64,000 bases of DNA, taken from the NCBI GenBank assembly GCA_964019695.1, contig OZ026525.1, forward strand, positions 60,606,253 through 60,670,252, written 5' to 3'. The notes below the pieces were generated by a model. It did not search any database. It had not been told where the DNA came from and worked only from the letters and a program-made list of their open reading frames with translations. Position 1 is the first letter of the stretch; each line of letters begins with the position of its first letter. A program made the translations under genes and the position numbers. Below, one piece after another: positions 46,301-58,300 of the stretch. The DNA is from Loripinus fragilis (taxonomy: Eukaryota > Mollusca > Bivalvia > Lucinida > Lucinidae).

Positions 46301-49300
46301 GAGGAGTAAGTACAATGAACCCCATGAAATTGAAAATACAGTAAAACCTGTGTAAAGTGGCCACTCTCAAAAAGACCAAAAATTGGTTTTCAAGACCAAT
46401 TATCACTAAATGCAGGTCAAAAATTGCAGAATGCTTCATAAACTTAGCATTATAAAAGAACTGCTCTGTAAACTTGGCATTACAAAGGAACTGCTCTGTA
46501 AACTCGGCATTATAAAGGAACTGCGCTGTAAACTTGGCATTATAAAGGGACTGCTCTGTAAACTGAACATCGTTAAGGGATTGCACTGTAAACTTAGTAT
46601 TATAAAGGAACTGCACTGTAAACTTAGCATTATAAAGGAACTTCATCGTAAACTCAGCATTATAAAGGGATTACACTCTAAACTTAGCATTATAAAGGGA
46701 CTGCACTGTAAACTTAGCATTATTAAGGGAATGCACTGTTAATAGGGCATTATAAAGGGACTGTACTGTTAACTTAGCATTATAAAGGAGTCTGCTTTGT
46801 AAACTGAACATTGTAGGGGGACTGCACTGTAAACTTAGTAGTATAAAGGAACTGCACTGTAAACTGAGCATTATAAAGGGACTGCGCTGTTAATGTAGCA
46901 TTATAAAAAGACTGCACTGTAAACTTAGCATTATAAAGGGACTGCAGTGTAAACTTTGAATTATAAAGGGACTGCATTATAAAACTTAGCATTTTAAAGG
47001 AACTGCACAGTAAACTTAGCATTATAAAGGGACTGCACTGTAAACTTAGCAATTTAAAAGGACGGCACCATAAACTTAGCATTAAAAAAGGGACTGCACT
47101 GTAAACTTAGCGCTAAAAAGGAATTGCACTGTTGACTTAGCATTCTAATGGGACTGCACTGTAAACTTAGAACTATAAAGGGGCTGCATTGTAAAATTAG
47201 CATGCAAAAGGAACTGCACTGTAAACTTAGAAATATAAAGGAACTGCAAGGTAAACTTAGCTTTTAAGGGGACTGCACTGTTATCTTAGCATTATGAAGG
47301 GCCTGCATTCTTAACTTACCATTACTATTAAGGAACTGCACTGTGGTTGTATTATTATTGCAGGATGATGATTATGATGAGGGCTGGTCAGACTCAGAAT
47401 CCTCATCATCAGACTCCGATGCTCCTGAGGACTTGACAAATATGGCTGCTTATTTCTTAAAAGACACGTAAGTTGATATCAGAATAATTCAGTACTCAAC
47501 AAAGGATGGCTTTGAACTATTTGTTAATTCAACCTAATAAGTAAATTCCGGCAATTGGGCTGCAGAAAAAGTTCTACACTTGATTTTGATTCTTTACGTC
47601 CCATAAACAATCTTTCAGTCATAAAGGATCTCTATTGAAATAAATTCCATGAGTAGGAATCTTGGAGTTACTTAACTACTACTGGCCCCTGGAATGGACA
47701 ATAATATCAGCAGAAATTAAGCTTTTATTTTCAGGATTTAATCAAAACTTAAGCTAGCTTGCAAACTTAACTTGAAGCTCTTAATTCAGACGATTCTTTT
47801 GAGTACCCACAACATATGTTCTGGTCGAGAAATATAAATAATGATTTCCAAGTTAACACTCTTGTCTGGAGGCCTGATTACATAGATATGTAATGACAAT
47901 TATTAATGCATATGTCCAGATAAGGAAATTTTATGAGTGTAAAATTGTAATTATTTTCTTACCCATTAATTTAAACATGTGTTTTGGGTGCTCAAAAGAA
48001 CTGTCTCATGGATGAGAAATAAAGAAAAGATCAGGGGATTTTCTGCCCTCCTCCTGTGGCTGAATTTCGGCCCAATTCCCAATTGAAAATAGCCACATTT
48101 TTCCCATACCATATCTGTTTTTCCCATTTAAGAAAAATAAAAAAAATAAATATATTTTTTTTACTTTTTTTTATAGACCACTACTACTTATGAGAAGCAA
48201 TGACCCATATCAGAATGATACTTAAACACTTGTGCTTAAGTGGTATGCTTGGCATAATACAATCTAAAATAACTTGATTTTGAGGATATATTTTGCTACC
48301 CTTGTTATGTTCTATGATGTTAGCTTCTCCCAATTTTGATGTTAAGTCAATCATTTTTTCCCAATTTTGGTCAAGGGCCTTTTCCCAAAATTGCTGGAAA
48401 AAGCCCTTAAATAGTTTTCCAATGCACACTCTTATCTGGAGCCCTGTTCATGTTGACAGGAAAGGAGACCAGAAAGAAGGAAAAGAGAAGAAGAAAAGAG
48501 AGAAGAAAGTAGTCGCTAAAGAAATGGCTCAAGATGATGAAGGTGGGGAAGAATGGCAGGAGGTCACCGGCAAGGGAGGGGCACCTATTGTTACAGTAAG
48601 TCCTTCGGCCAAAAAATGTGTGTTTCAGGTTACACATATGTTTAGTCTTAGATAAAAATAGACAAGTAGCCTGCGTACATGGGACGCAAGATCACATGCA
48701 GTCGACTTTCAACAAATTTTAGCCAGCTCAATAGTGAAGACATTTAAAACCCTTTTGTACTTTGCAATGCTTTAAAATCACAAAAAGACTGCTCTAAATA
48801 GTATTCAATTGTGTTTTTCCGAGTTCCGTTGTTCATAGCAACGGTTGAAATCAGAATGAGGCTCTGCTATAAATAATGATTAACAGTTTTCCCAAAATCC
48901 ATTTGCTGGGTAAAAATGGCGTTTGCCTCGAAGAATCACACTAGAAACATTTCAGTGTTCTGCCAAGGCCGCGCCCTTGCGCCATTGGCGCTTAAAAAAT
49001 CCATATGGCGCAGAGAAATTCCCATAGATGGGCCGCTGGGCGCGTCCGTTTTTCCGTAGGGCCGAATCGTCCATTTATCGATAAAGTAATGGCGTGAATC
49101 AGTTCGTAACGCTGTATCCGAAACAGCTGTTTTTGTTGCTAAGCGGTCGTTAGGCAGGTGAATCGGCGAACCCCATTGGTTCATTGCGTCACCTGAGCAA
49201 GTCTCAACCAATCGTATGCGTTGTTTCATTCAGCCATTGCACTAGATCATAAAATGGCTTCAAATAGGAAAAGAACGATGTTTGACTTTTTTGAAGTCAA

Positions 49301-52300
49301 AAAACAAATACTGCGGACAACGACGTTGGGGAACATCAAGAAACATCGTCTTCTACATGTTCTTTAACTGATTGCCCATCAGATAACACTGCAGAGGACA
49401 AATCTGTTCAATATCCCAATGAAAGTAAAACATCGGCTGCATCAGATCAGCCCAGCACAAGCGGAAAGAAAAAACAACAACTGAAAAGCGATCTTTTCAA
49501 AAAGATTTGGCTGAGAGATTATATTGACCTTTGATAAGGGTCAGTAAATACTTAACACTTGTTATTCTGAATTGTTTATCTATGGCCCAGTAGATATGGA
49601 AATGGCCCCACTTTTTCATAGCTAAGGGGCCATTGGCCCCATGGTTTCAAAGTCTTGGCAGAACACTGCATTTAAATAACTTGATACAGTTAATTCTGAA
49701 GCCATTACCATGACAATTCAATGTTTTGTCTGTTCAAAAATGTGTTCAGAGACAGGTTCAGCAATTTTCAACAGGCACATGTAAAATAATCTTGATCTAG
49801 AGGGTCAAGTAAAGACTTTTTAAAAGCAAAGAAGTTTAAAAGTCAAAGACTACATCACTGCTAAGTCTGCTCCTTTCTTGCTTTTTTAAATTGAAAACTT
49901 AGTGTAAACCGAAAATGTTTGAGATAAAGTTATTTGATAGTTTTAGCTAACATTTTTGCGTTTAACATCGCAAAATATATCAGTTTGGAAACCAAACTTT
50001 CCGGGACTCGTTGAAATTTTCATGTGACTCAATTTTTATTGATGCCCTGGGTCCCAGGGAGGCAATGGAACGAGCCTAAAACTAACACTGCCCATAATGT
50101 TTAACATATGTTTTGGGTGGTCAGAAGAACTGTCTCATTGAGACAGTTTTTTTAGTACCCACAGCATATGTTTTGGTTGAGAAATAAGAAAATGATTTTC
50201 CTTTTTCACACCCTAGGCCTAGGTTACATGAATTTTAATAAGGGACGATAAGTAGGAAAATAATTTAATTTTGTTAAAAGTTTTTACATGGGGAAGATGG
50301 GGAAGCAATATGGCCAAACTGGGAATTCCCTTGGAAATCCCCAAAAATGTTTTAAAAAATTTGGGTCAGGGGCCAAAAAATGGCATTGTCAGGTGACCTG
50401 AAACTAACAACTTTCTATTTTAGACCCTATTTCCAATCTCCAGATTAACACCTGTATTTTGTCAAATCATCGTGTGGTGCACTTGACTTTAATGAAAAAA
50501 AAGTCATCTTCTGCAAAACAGTGTAGATCCAGATCAGCTGGCTTCTGATGAAGCCAGCTGATCAGGATCCACACTGATTTTCATCTGTATGATGAATTCA
50601 TATTGGTCGCTAGTTCAAGACTCGTCCGAAGCACTGTGTTGTTTTGTTTGTTTTGTTGCTTTACGTCCCATGTCAACAGCTATGGTCATTGCGGGACGGT
50701 CAGTTCACTTAACCACACTTTTTCCTGGGCAGGCTTGAGCAAGCGGTTAACCAGTAATTTGTGCACATACTTTCGCTTGTAACTGACAACAACCCTTTTT
50801 GAATAAATAAGCGGAAGGGAGGAGAATGACCGTAGAAATTATTTCATGATCAATCTCCACGAAAGTATGGTACCGGGCCAGGATCGAACTCGCGACCCCT
50901 GGATCTGCAGTCAGACACGCATCTGTAGCCAGACACATTACCGACTGCGCTACGCAGCCCGGTGCACTGTGTTGTGTCCTTGTGCAAAACAGCTGATCAG
51001 GATCCACACTGATTTTCATCTGTGTGATGAATTCATTTTGATGGCTAGTTCAAGCACTGTGTTGTGTCCTTTTGCAATACAGTGAATACACTCTATCCTC
51101 TTCTTAGTACTGGTTCAACCCAGGAAGACAGGAAAACTGACTGAGAAATTATTTATATGGACGTAAAGCATCAACACTAAGAAGACAGATATGACTCAGG
51201 GATTTTCCTATGCCTTATTTGGGGCCAAATATTGGCCCCTTCCCAATTATAAAGTCCCAATTCCCAATTTCTTAGTTCTACATTCTGGTGAAAATTTCAT
51301 GAAATCAACGAACAAAAAATAGCAAAGTTAAAGATGCATGAAAATTTGCTTAAAAATGTGAATCAAAACATGGTTTCATTCACATTTTTATGCAAATTTT
51401 CATGAGCTTTTATGTAGAGCAATTAAAGCAACTAATGCTTTACACTGCGAATATTTCTTGTATGCTTTTTAATCTATTTAAAGTGGCGATCCAGTTCTTT
51501 TAGACTGCATCACAATTTCCCAATTTTGATGATCCAAATGTTTTTTTCCCCAAATTTAACAGGCCCCTGCTCCGACTTCAGAAAGGTAGGAAAATCCCTG
51601 GGTAATGTGTCAGGGCTGTGGAAATACCATGCCAGACTTGTCCGACCTGGTCCCATTTCATTCAGGACAAGTTGAAAATTTCTATTTACTTGTCCTTGGA
51701 CAAGTATAAATGTATAAAGTGAATCCAATCTGTATTTCATATTTTGATTAATTATTACAAGCTCACATGTCACATTGTAAACAGTGTGGATTCTGATCAG
51801 CTGGCTTCTTCAGAAGCCAGCTGATCTGGGTCAACACTGTTTACAAAAGAAGCCAGCTGATCAGAATCCACACTGTTTATCCGCTTTCATACTGTTTTTG
51901 AAAGAGTAAATTGTTTAAGTACAGAAAGGTATAAGCTAATTAGTTCTTTCGGACAAGCAAAATTTTCTTCGGACAAGTACATTATGGCCATTTACTTGTC
52001 CTTGGACAAGTAAAAATTTTACAATTTCCACACCCCTGCGTGTCTAGCTGCAGATATTCATCTGACAGCAGATTCAGGGGTCAGGAGTTGGATCCCCGCC
52101 CGGTTCCATACTTTCGATGAGATTCATCATGAAATAATTTCTACGATCATTCTCCTCCCTTCCGCTGATTTAAGAAGGGTTGTTGTCAGTTACACGCCAA
52201 AGTATGTGCACCAAGTACTGGTTAACTGCTTAGTCAAGCTTGCCCAGGAAAAAAAAGTGTGGTAAGGTGAACTGCCAGTCCCGACATGACCATAGCTGTT

Positions 52301-55300
52301 GACTGGGAAGTAAAGAATGAAACAAAAACAAAAAAAACAAACAAAACGGATATGACTTATAGTGATCTCCAAAATCCCTGACCTAAACCTGTGTAAAACA
52401 ACCACTCAAAAATAGACAAAACAAAGATCTTAATGACAAATGGTAGCTTAATGAAGGTGGAAAGTATTGCAGAATGCTCCCCTTTACAATACTTTTGACC
52501 GGCATTCAGCGATAATTGGTCTTGAAAACCATTTTTCGGTCATTTTCAGAGTGGCCTTTTTACACAGGTTTTACTGTATGCTCTGTTTCTATTTCTCAGG
52601 AGAAGCCCAAAATGTTCAGCAAAGAAACGGAGGTGAACCACGAAGCTGTTCAAAAGAAATTGCTGGAAATCATCGCAGCCCGAGGCAAGAAGGGAACGGA
52701 CCGCAGCGAGCAGATTGAACTGCTGAAGGAGCTGTTGTCAATATCAGAGGCGAATAATCTCGGACCTGGCATGTCACTGAAGATTAAGTTCAATATTGTC
52801 GCTGCTATATTTGACTATAATCCTAATATAGCCACTTGTATGAGAAATGAGATGTGGGAATTGTAAGTAAACTACTATACTAATGAAGGAGCTTCGGACT
52901 GATGTCATAACATGTTTTGAAACTAAATTTGAGTTAACAATAGATTTTAAAGTTTTGAAGATAATATAAATTTTGGAGGCCATCCTTAAAAAATTGTTTG
53001 TTTGCTGTACATTTAGTTGTGTGCATTGTCACAGCATAACAGGTCATCAATCAGGAACTATCAGAAAGGAAGAGGGAAAATTTCATTTTAAGTCCCCTGT
53101 TATGCTGTGACGATGTTACCAGGGTAAAATAATGCACATAACTAAATGTACAAATTTTTGATACTTTAGGTACAAGAGAAACAATACAATCATACACAAG
53201 AAAAAAAATACACAAACGTAGGTCTTTTGCCTAGTTGGTCAACCCTTTCTGAGACAAGTTCCCAAAAGGAATCAATCCTAGAGTGTCCTGACTCAGTCGT
53301 ACACCAACCAAGCAAAAGCAAGTCAACATTAATACATACACAGCAACAAAAGAAAAAAAAAACTAGAGCTCTTTAGTAACAAGTGCACCTCACAGCATTC
53401 GGATATGTTTCTGACTCTGTGGTCAGTCTGATATAAATAGCTTCTTCTGACACTTAGGTCAGTTTTTAGGCATAATTTTGCTGAAATCCACTCCTCTTCA
53501 TAGGAAATATTGCAAATTTCGAAATATCATTTCTTCAACCCACAACTTCATGAGGATCTATAACATAGGGCGGACATACACCATATTCTTCTCGACACTG
53601 GTTTTATGGTGACAGAATGTCTGCCCTGTTGGCGGTCCAAGGGATTAGCTTAACTGAAAAAAAAAGGTACCGTATCATCACCACTCATGGTCAATTGCTA
53701 ACCAGTGCACATGTAAATGTGCATGAACATATAATTGTGCATTCTATAACCATGGCATATGCCTTGGCATCTGTCATTGCACCATTATTGAAAATACTTG
53801 GTAACAGTATGCACCTGTCCTAATATACTATAATATTACATGTTTGGCAGGTAAATACCATGATTTATCAAGCAAATAAAATCCGTAATTTTGTTTTTGC
53901 CTAGATATTATTTCCTCTAGGGAAATAAATCCCTTTAGCCGAAACTCCTTTTTCCAGACCACAGGTGTCGCAAGGCATTGATGAGATGAAACGCATGTCT
54001 TATTCATTTTCGTTTTATTATTTACAATTTTAAACAAACTTAACGCTTCTCTGCACTTTTGACGTCACAAACATCAACAAATGACGTCATTTGCACATGC
54101 GATGACGCTGCATAACGTTTCTGTCTTCCAACACTGAAACTGGAGGATCGAGGAACAAAAATGAAAAATTCTAGAAAATCACGATAAATTTAGTACCAAA
54201 ATGTTCGTTACGATCTAACTAAGAAAATGACTACCCACACTTTTTGTTTTCGTTCACTAATAAAAAAGTTACAGATATTTGAAATTCTGAGGTGGACTGG
54301 TTGAAGATTTCTGACAGGGAACAGCTAGCTGATGTATTATTACTCGTGTTAGAATTAGACATGTCATGATCCCGCTAGTTTTACCACATCGCATACCGTA
54401 GTATTTTCTTGTTTTGAGCAAGCAGTTCAAGCAGAATGCATGTAATATACAGTTTATTAAATCGTTTCATTTAAAATATGGGATTTATAAACCTCGGGAG
54501 GTGGTAAATCTGATAAAGAAACTTGTGCGCAAGCGCACTCGTTTCTTTATCGGATTTACCACCTCCCTCGGTTTATAAATCCCATATTTCAAATGAAACG
54601 GTTAATAAACTCTATTTATTGTCTTACAGGTGTGTGCAGCATGTCACATCCACACTTTCATTACTCAAAGAGAACCCAGATATTGTGATTGGAGCAAACA
54701 TAATGGAAGATTCAGAATGCTTAGATGTAAGTATAAGCTTCAGTGTCTTCAATTGATAGATCACTTGTCAAATCAAAATTGCAATTCTAAATTATATTTT
54801 ATCACATCATGTCGCGGTTGGGAGTGGTATAACGCCCAGCAATTAAATTGATAAACCGCTTGTTGTTTACAGATATAATAACGTTACATAATGACGTTCA
54901 TTATAATGTTGCGGAAAAGATGGCAAAATCTTGACGTTTTCACGTCGGCAAGTAATTTTAATGTCATTTGATATATAGAATCTAACATTCCTGCTCCTGT
55001 ATTATTGAATTTATTGAACTTGTTGCGAAAGAGATAAAATCTCTTGTTCATCTCAATAAATAAATTCAATAAAACATTAGCACTCATGTAAGATGGTCTA
55101 TTTTCACGTTGTAACATATCAAAGTAAGTGACTAGTGCTTTCAGGCTGTATACCTAGAGTACTTACTGTCCACATAATATTTGTTTGTTTGATTTGATTC
55201 TTTACATCCCAGTCAACAATTTTTCAATTATGTCGGGACAGGTCTTCCTGGGTTGAACCAGTACTAAGCAAGGATAAAAGTGTGAGGCTTGAACCTGCAG

Positions 55301-58300
55301 CCACTTATTCTCAAGTCAAGCACTCTACCACTGTCCACATAATACAAACACAGATGTTTATGTTGGTTTAGACCAAAATTTAGGCTTTAAATATGTACCC
55401 CTTATCCCGCCACTGTTTTTATCCTGAAAATGCTGTCTGCTTTTTACGTCTGCTGCCTATATTCAAGTGAACTTTAGACTAGATTTTTTCATGGAAGCAA
55501 ATAACATGAACCCTGATCGGAGCAGACTGATCTGGTTCCGTATTGCTTGCAGTATAGGCTTTCTAAGAACATGAGTGTTGCAGTAAAATTCATTTTTCTA
55601 CCATGTTTTACCTCCCCAAATGACAGTTTTTATGTGTTAATGCTGGTTGTTTCAGAAACCTCCATATAGGGTACGAGGTTGTATTCTAACTGTGATTGAA
55701 AGAATGGCAGAAGAATTCACTAAGATGTTACAAGCCTGCGATGCTCACAGCACTGAATATGTAGACAGGTAAGGGAATATAGCACCTCCATATAGGGTAC
55801 GAGGTTGTATTCTAACTGTGATTGAAAGAATGGCGGAAGAATTCACTAAGATGTTACAAGCCTGTGATGCTCACAGCACGGAATATGTAGACAGGTAAGG
55901 AAATATAGCACCTCCATATAGGGTACGAGGTTGTATTCTAACTGTGATTGAAAGAATGGCAGAAGAATTCACTAAGATGTTACAAGCCTGTGATGCTCAC
56001 AGCACAGAATATGTAGACAGGTAAGGAAATGTAGCACCTCCATACAGGGTACGAGGTTGTATTCTAACTGTGATTGAAAGAATGGCAGAAGAATTCACTA
56101 AGATGTTACAAGCCTGTGATGCTCACAGCACAGAATATGTAGACAGGTAAAGAAATATAGCACCAAATTTCATATGGAGACTTTATCTATCTTCTGTACT
56201 TGCAGTGATCAATGCAGATGCTAATTAAGAAATTTTGAAAAAATAAAAACCAACTTCGGCTGTGCTTTGACTAAAGGAGAGCCTTAAACTTTAGGAGTTG
56301 GGGCATGAAAGTTCTACAAATCTGCCACACTTAATATGGTAAAAATTCCAATTAAAAGCCTGTAATTGAAAATTTGTTTGACTTATTTTTCAACCAAATT
56401 ATAGTGTTGTGGGCTTTCGAAAACTGTCTCAATGAGAGGGTCTTTTGAGTACCTAAAACACATATCAAAACTGATGGGTAAGAATACAGTTACAATTTTA
56501 TGCAAAATTTTGATCTAGACCTAAAAAAAACTCATCAAAAATCTTCTAAGGAACCAAAGGGCCAATGAATGAACAAAGTTTGTTCAAATGATGACCATAG
56601 GTTAATCTTGACATAATATAATCTATATTAAAGAGATCTAAATTGTGTTAGGTGAGCGCTTTAAGACCTTTTGGTCCTCAAATTTCATAAAAGATGAATA
56701 TGTGGCTGTACTCATGTTTAAACATCCAAGCATATAATAACAGCATGAGGTTTCAATAATCAACAGACTCAAAAATCTAAACTTTTTAAACCCTTGGTTT
56801 GCAAGAAAGATTGTTTATCTACAATGCGACTAAAATACATTAAGTAACAGTCAAGTCTTGTTAAGTAAAACTCAAATCTCAATTGGAGCAGTGAGACAAG
56901 TGCTACTACATAACTTTTCATAGGATATAAGAAAGAGAATTCAATTATTTACCCAATGTATCCAACATTTACATGGACTTAACTCTTTGCATGCTGGGTA
57001 ATTTTCATGCTTTTGTTGTCGTCTGCTGACTTTTTTCAAAATTAACTTTTTCAAAAAATTCTTTCAGGAACACTATCAGAGTGTCAAACAGTTTGGACTC
57101 AGATCAGGACCGACATGGTCCTGATCTGGGTCCAAACTGTTTGTAAAGGTTATCAGCAGACGACAAAAATTGCCGCTAGCGAGGAAAAAGTTAAGCAGGT
57201 AGCTTAGGTTATCAATCAGGATTCGTGTTTTCAGGATTCTGGAATCAACTGTAATCACTTGTTTGTACATTTATCAGTCACCCCTAATATTAACTGAATT
57301 GTTTCAACATAACCTAATAAACGTTTCATATCTCAAAGCATGTTACCTTTATCAGGTCATGATGACGTTGCACTTTTTGAATGACGTTGCTAATGACTCT
57401 GAATCAACACAAAAATCAAAAATTACGTCATAATCGCTAGTTTGAAGAGTGTTCAATAATGGGTAAACTGATAAATAGAATACCAGGTTCGCGTCTTTTG
57501 ATATCAAGTTTACCAGGCTCGGCTTTGAAAACGCATGTTGAATCGCTCGGCAAGCCTCGCGATGTCAACAAGCGTTCTCAAAGCCTCACCTGGTAAACTT
57601 GATATCAAAAGACACTCACCTAGTATTCTCTATTTATCTTCAGGCTTCGAGACGAGAAGACTGTGTGTAACACGATTGATGATCTTCAACAATACCTTGA
57701 GGGGAAAGCTACAACTGAAGAATTGTGTCGTGTCTACCTGCGTAAGATTGAGGCCAACTATTACAAGGTAGGTCTTCTTGTTAAGTTTGATCAGCTGATC
57801 CATGATTGGGAGTCAAGGGCTGCACGGCTTGAAAAGTCCTTGAATCTTGAAAATGGAGGGCTTCTTGAAAAGTACTTGAAAAATGGAGAACTTACTTGAA
57901 AATGGAGGGTTTATATGAAAACGGAGGTTTTTCTTGAAAAGTACTTGAAAGTGGAGGGCTTTCTTACCAATTTCTGAAAATAGAAGGCCTTGAAAATGGA
58001 GGGCTTTCTTGAAAAATGCTTGAAAATGGAGGGCTTTCTTGAAAAGTACTTAAAAATGGAGGGCTTTCCTGAAAAGTTCTTGAAAATGGAGGGCTTTCAT
58101 GAAAATGGAGAGCTTTCTTGAAGTCTGAAAATGGAGAGCTTTCTTGAAGTCTGAAAATGGAGAGCTTTCTTGAAGTCTGAAAATGGAGAGCTTCCTTGAA
58201 GTCTGAAAATGGAGAGCTTTCTTGAAAAGAGCTTGAAAATGGAGGGCTTTCTTGAAGAGTACTTGAAAATGGAGGCCTTTTTTTAAAAGTTCTGAAAATG

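Noticed and set aside
46221..47082. ORFs on both strands with repeated LSLQCSSFI or [10 protein letters not shown] motifs
   Set aside because: Products of the 30-bp minisatellite, whose length is a multiple of 3.
57663..57899. Exon 12 read-through ([11 protein letters not shown]...) as the missing linker
   Set aside because: The KFD resemblance to human is short and accidental-looking; the frame has no usable donor before the minisatellite and ends at a stop.
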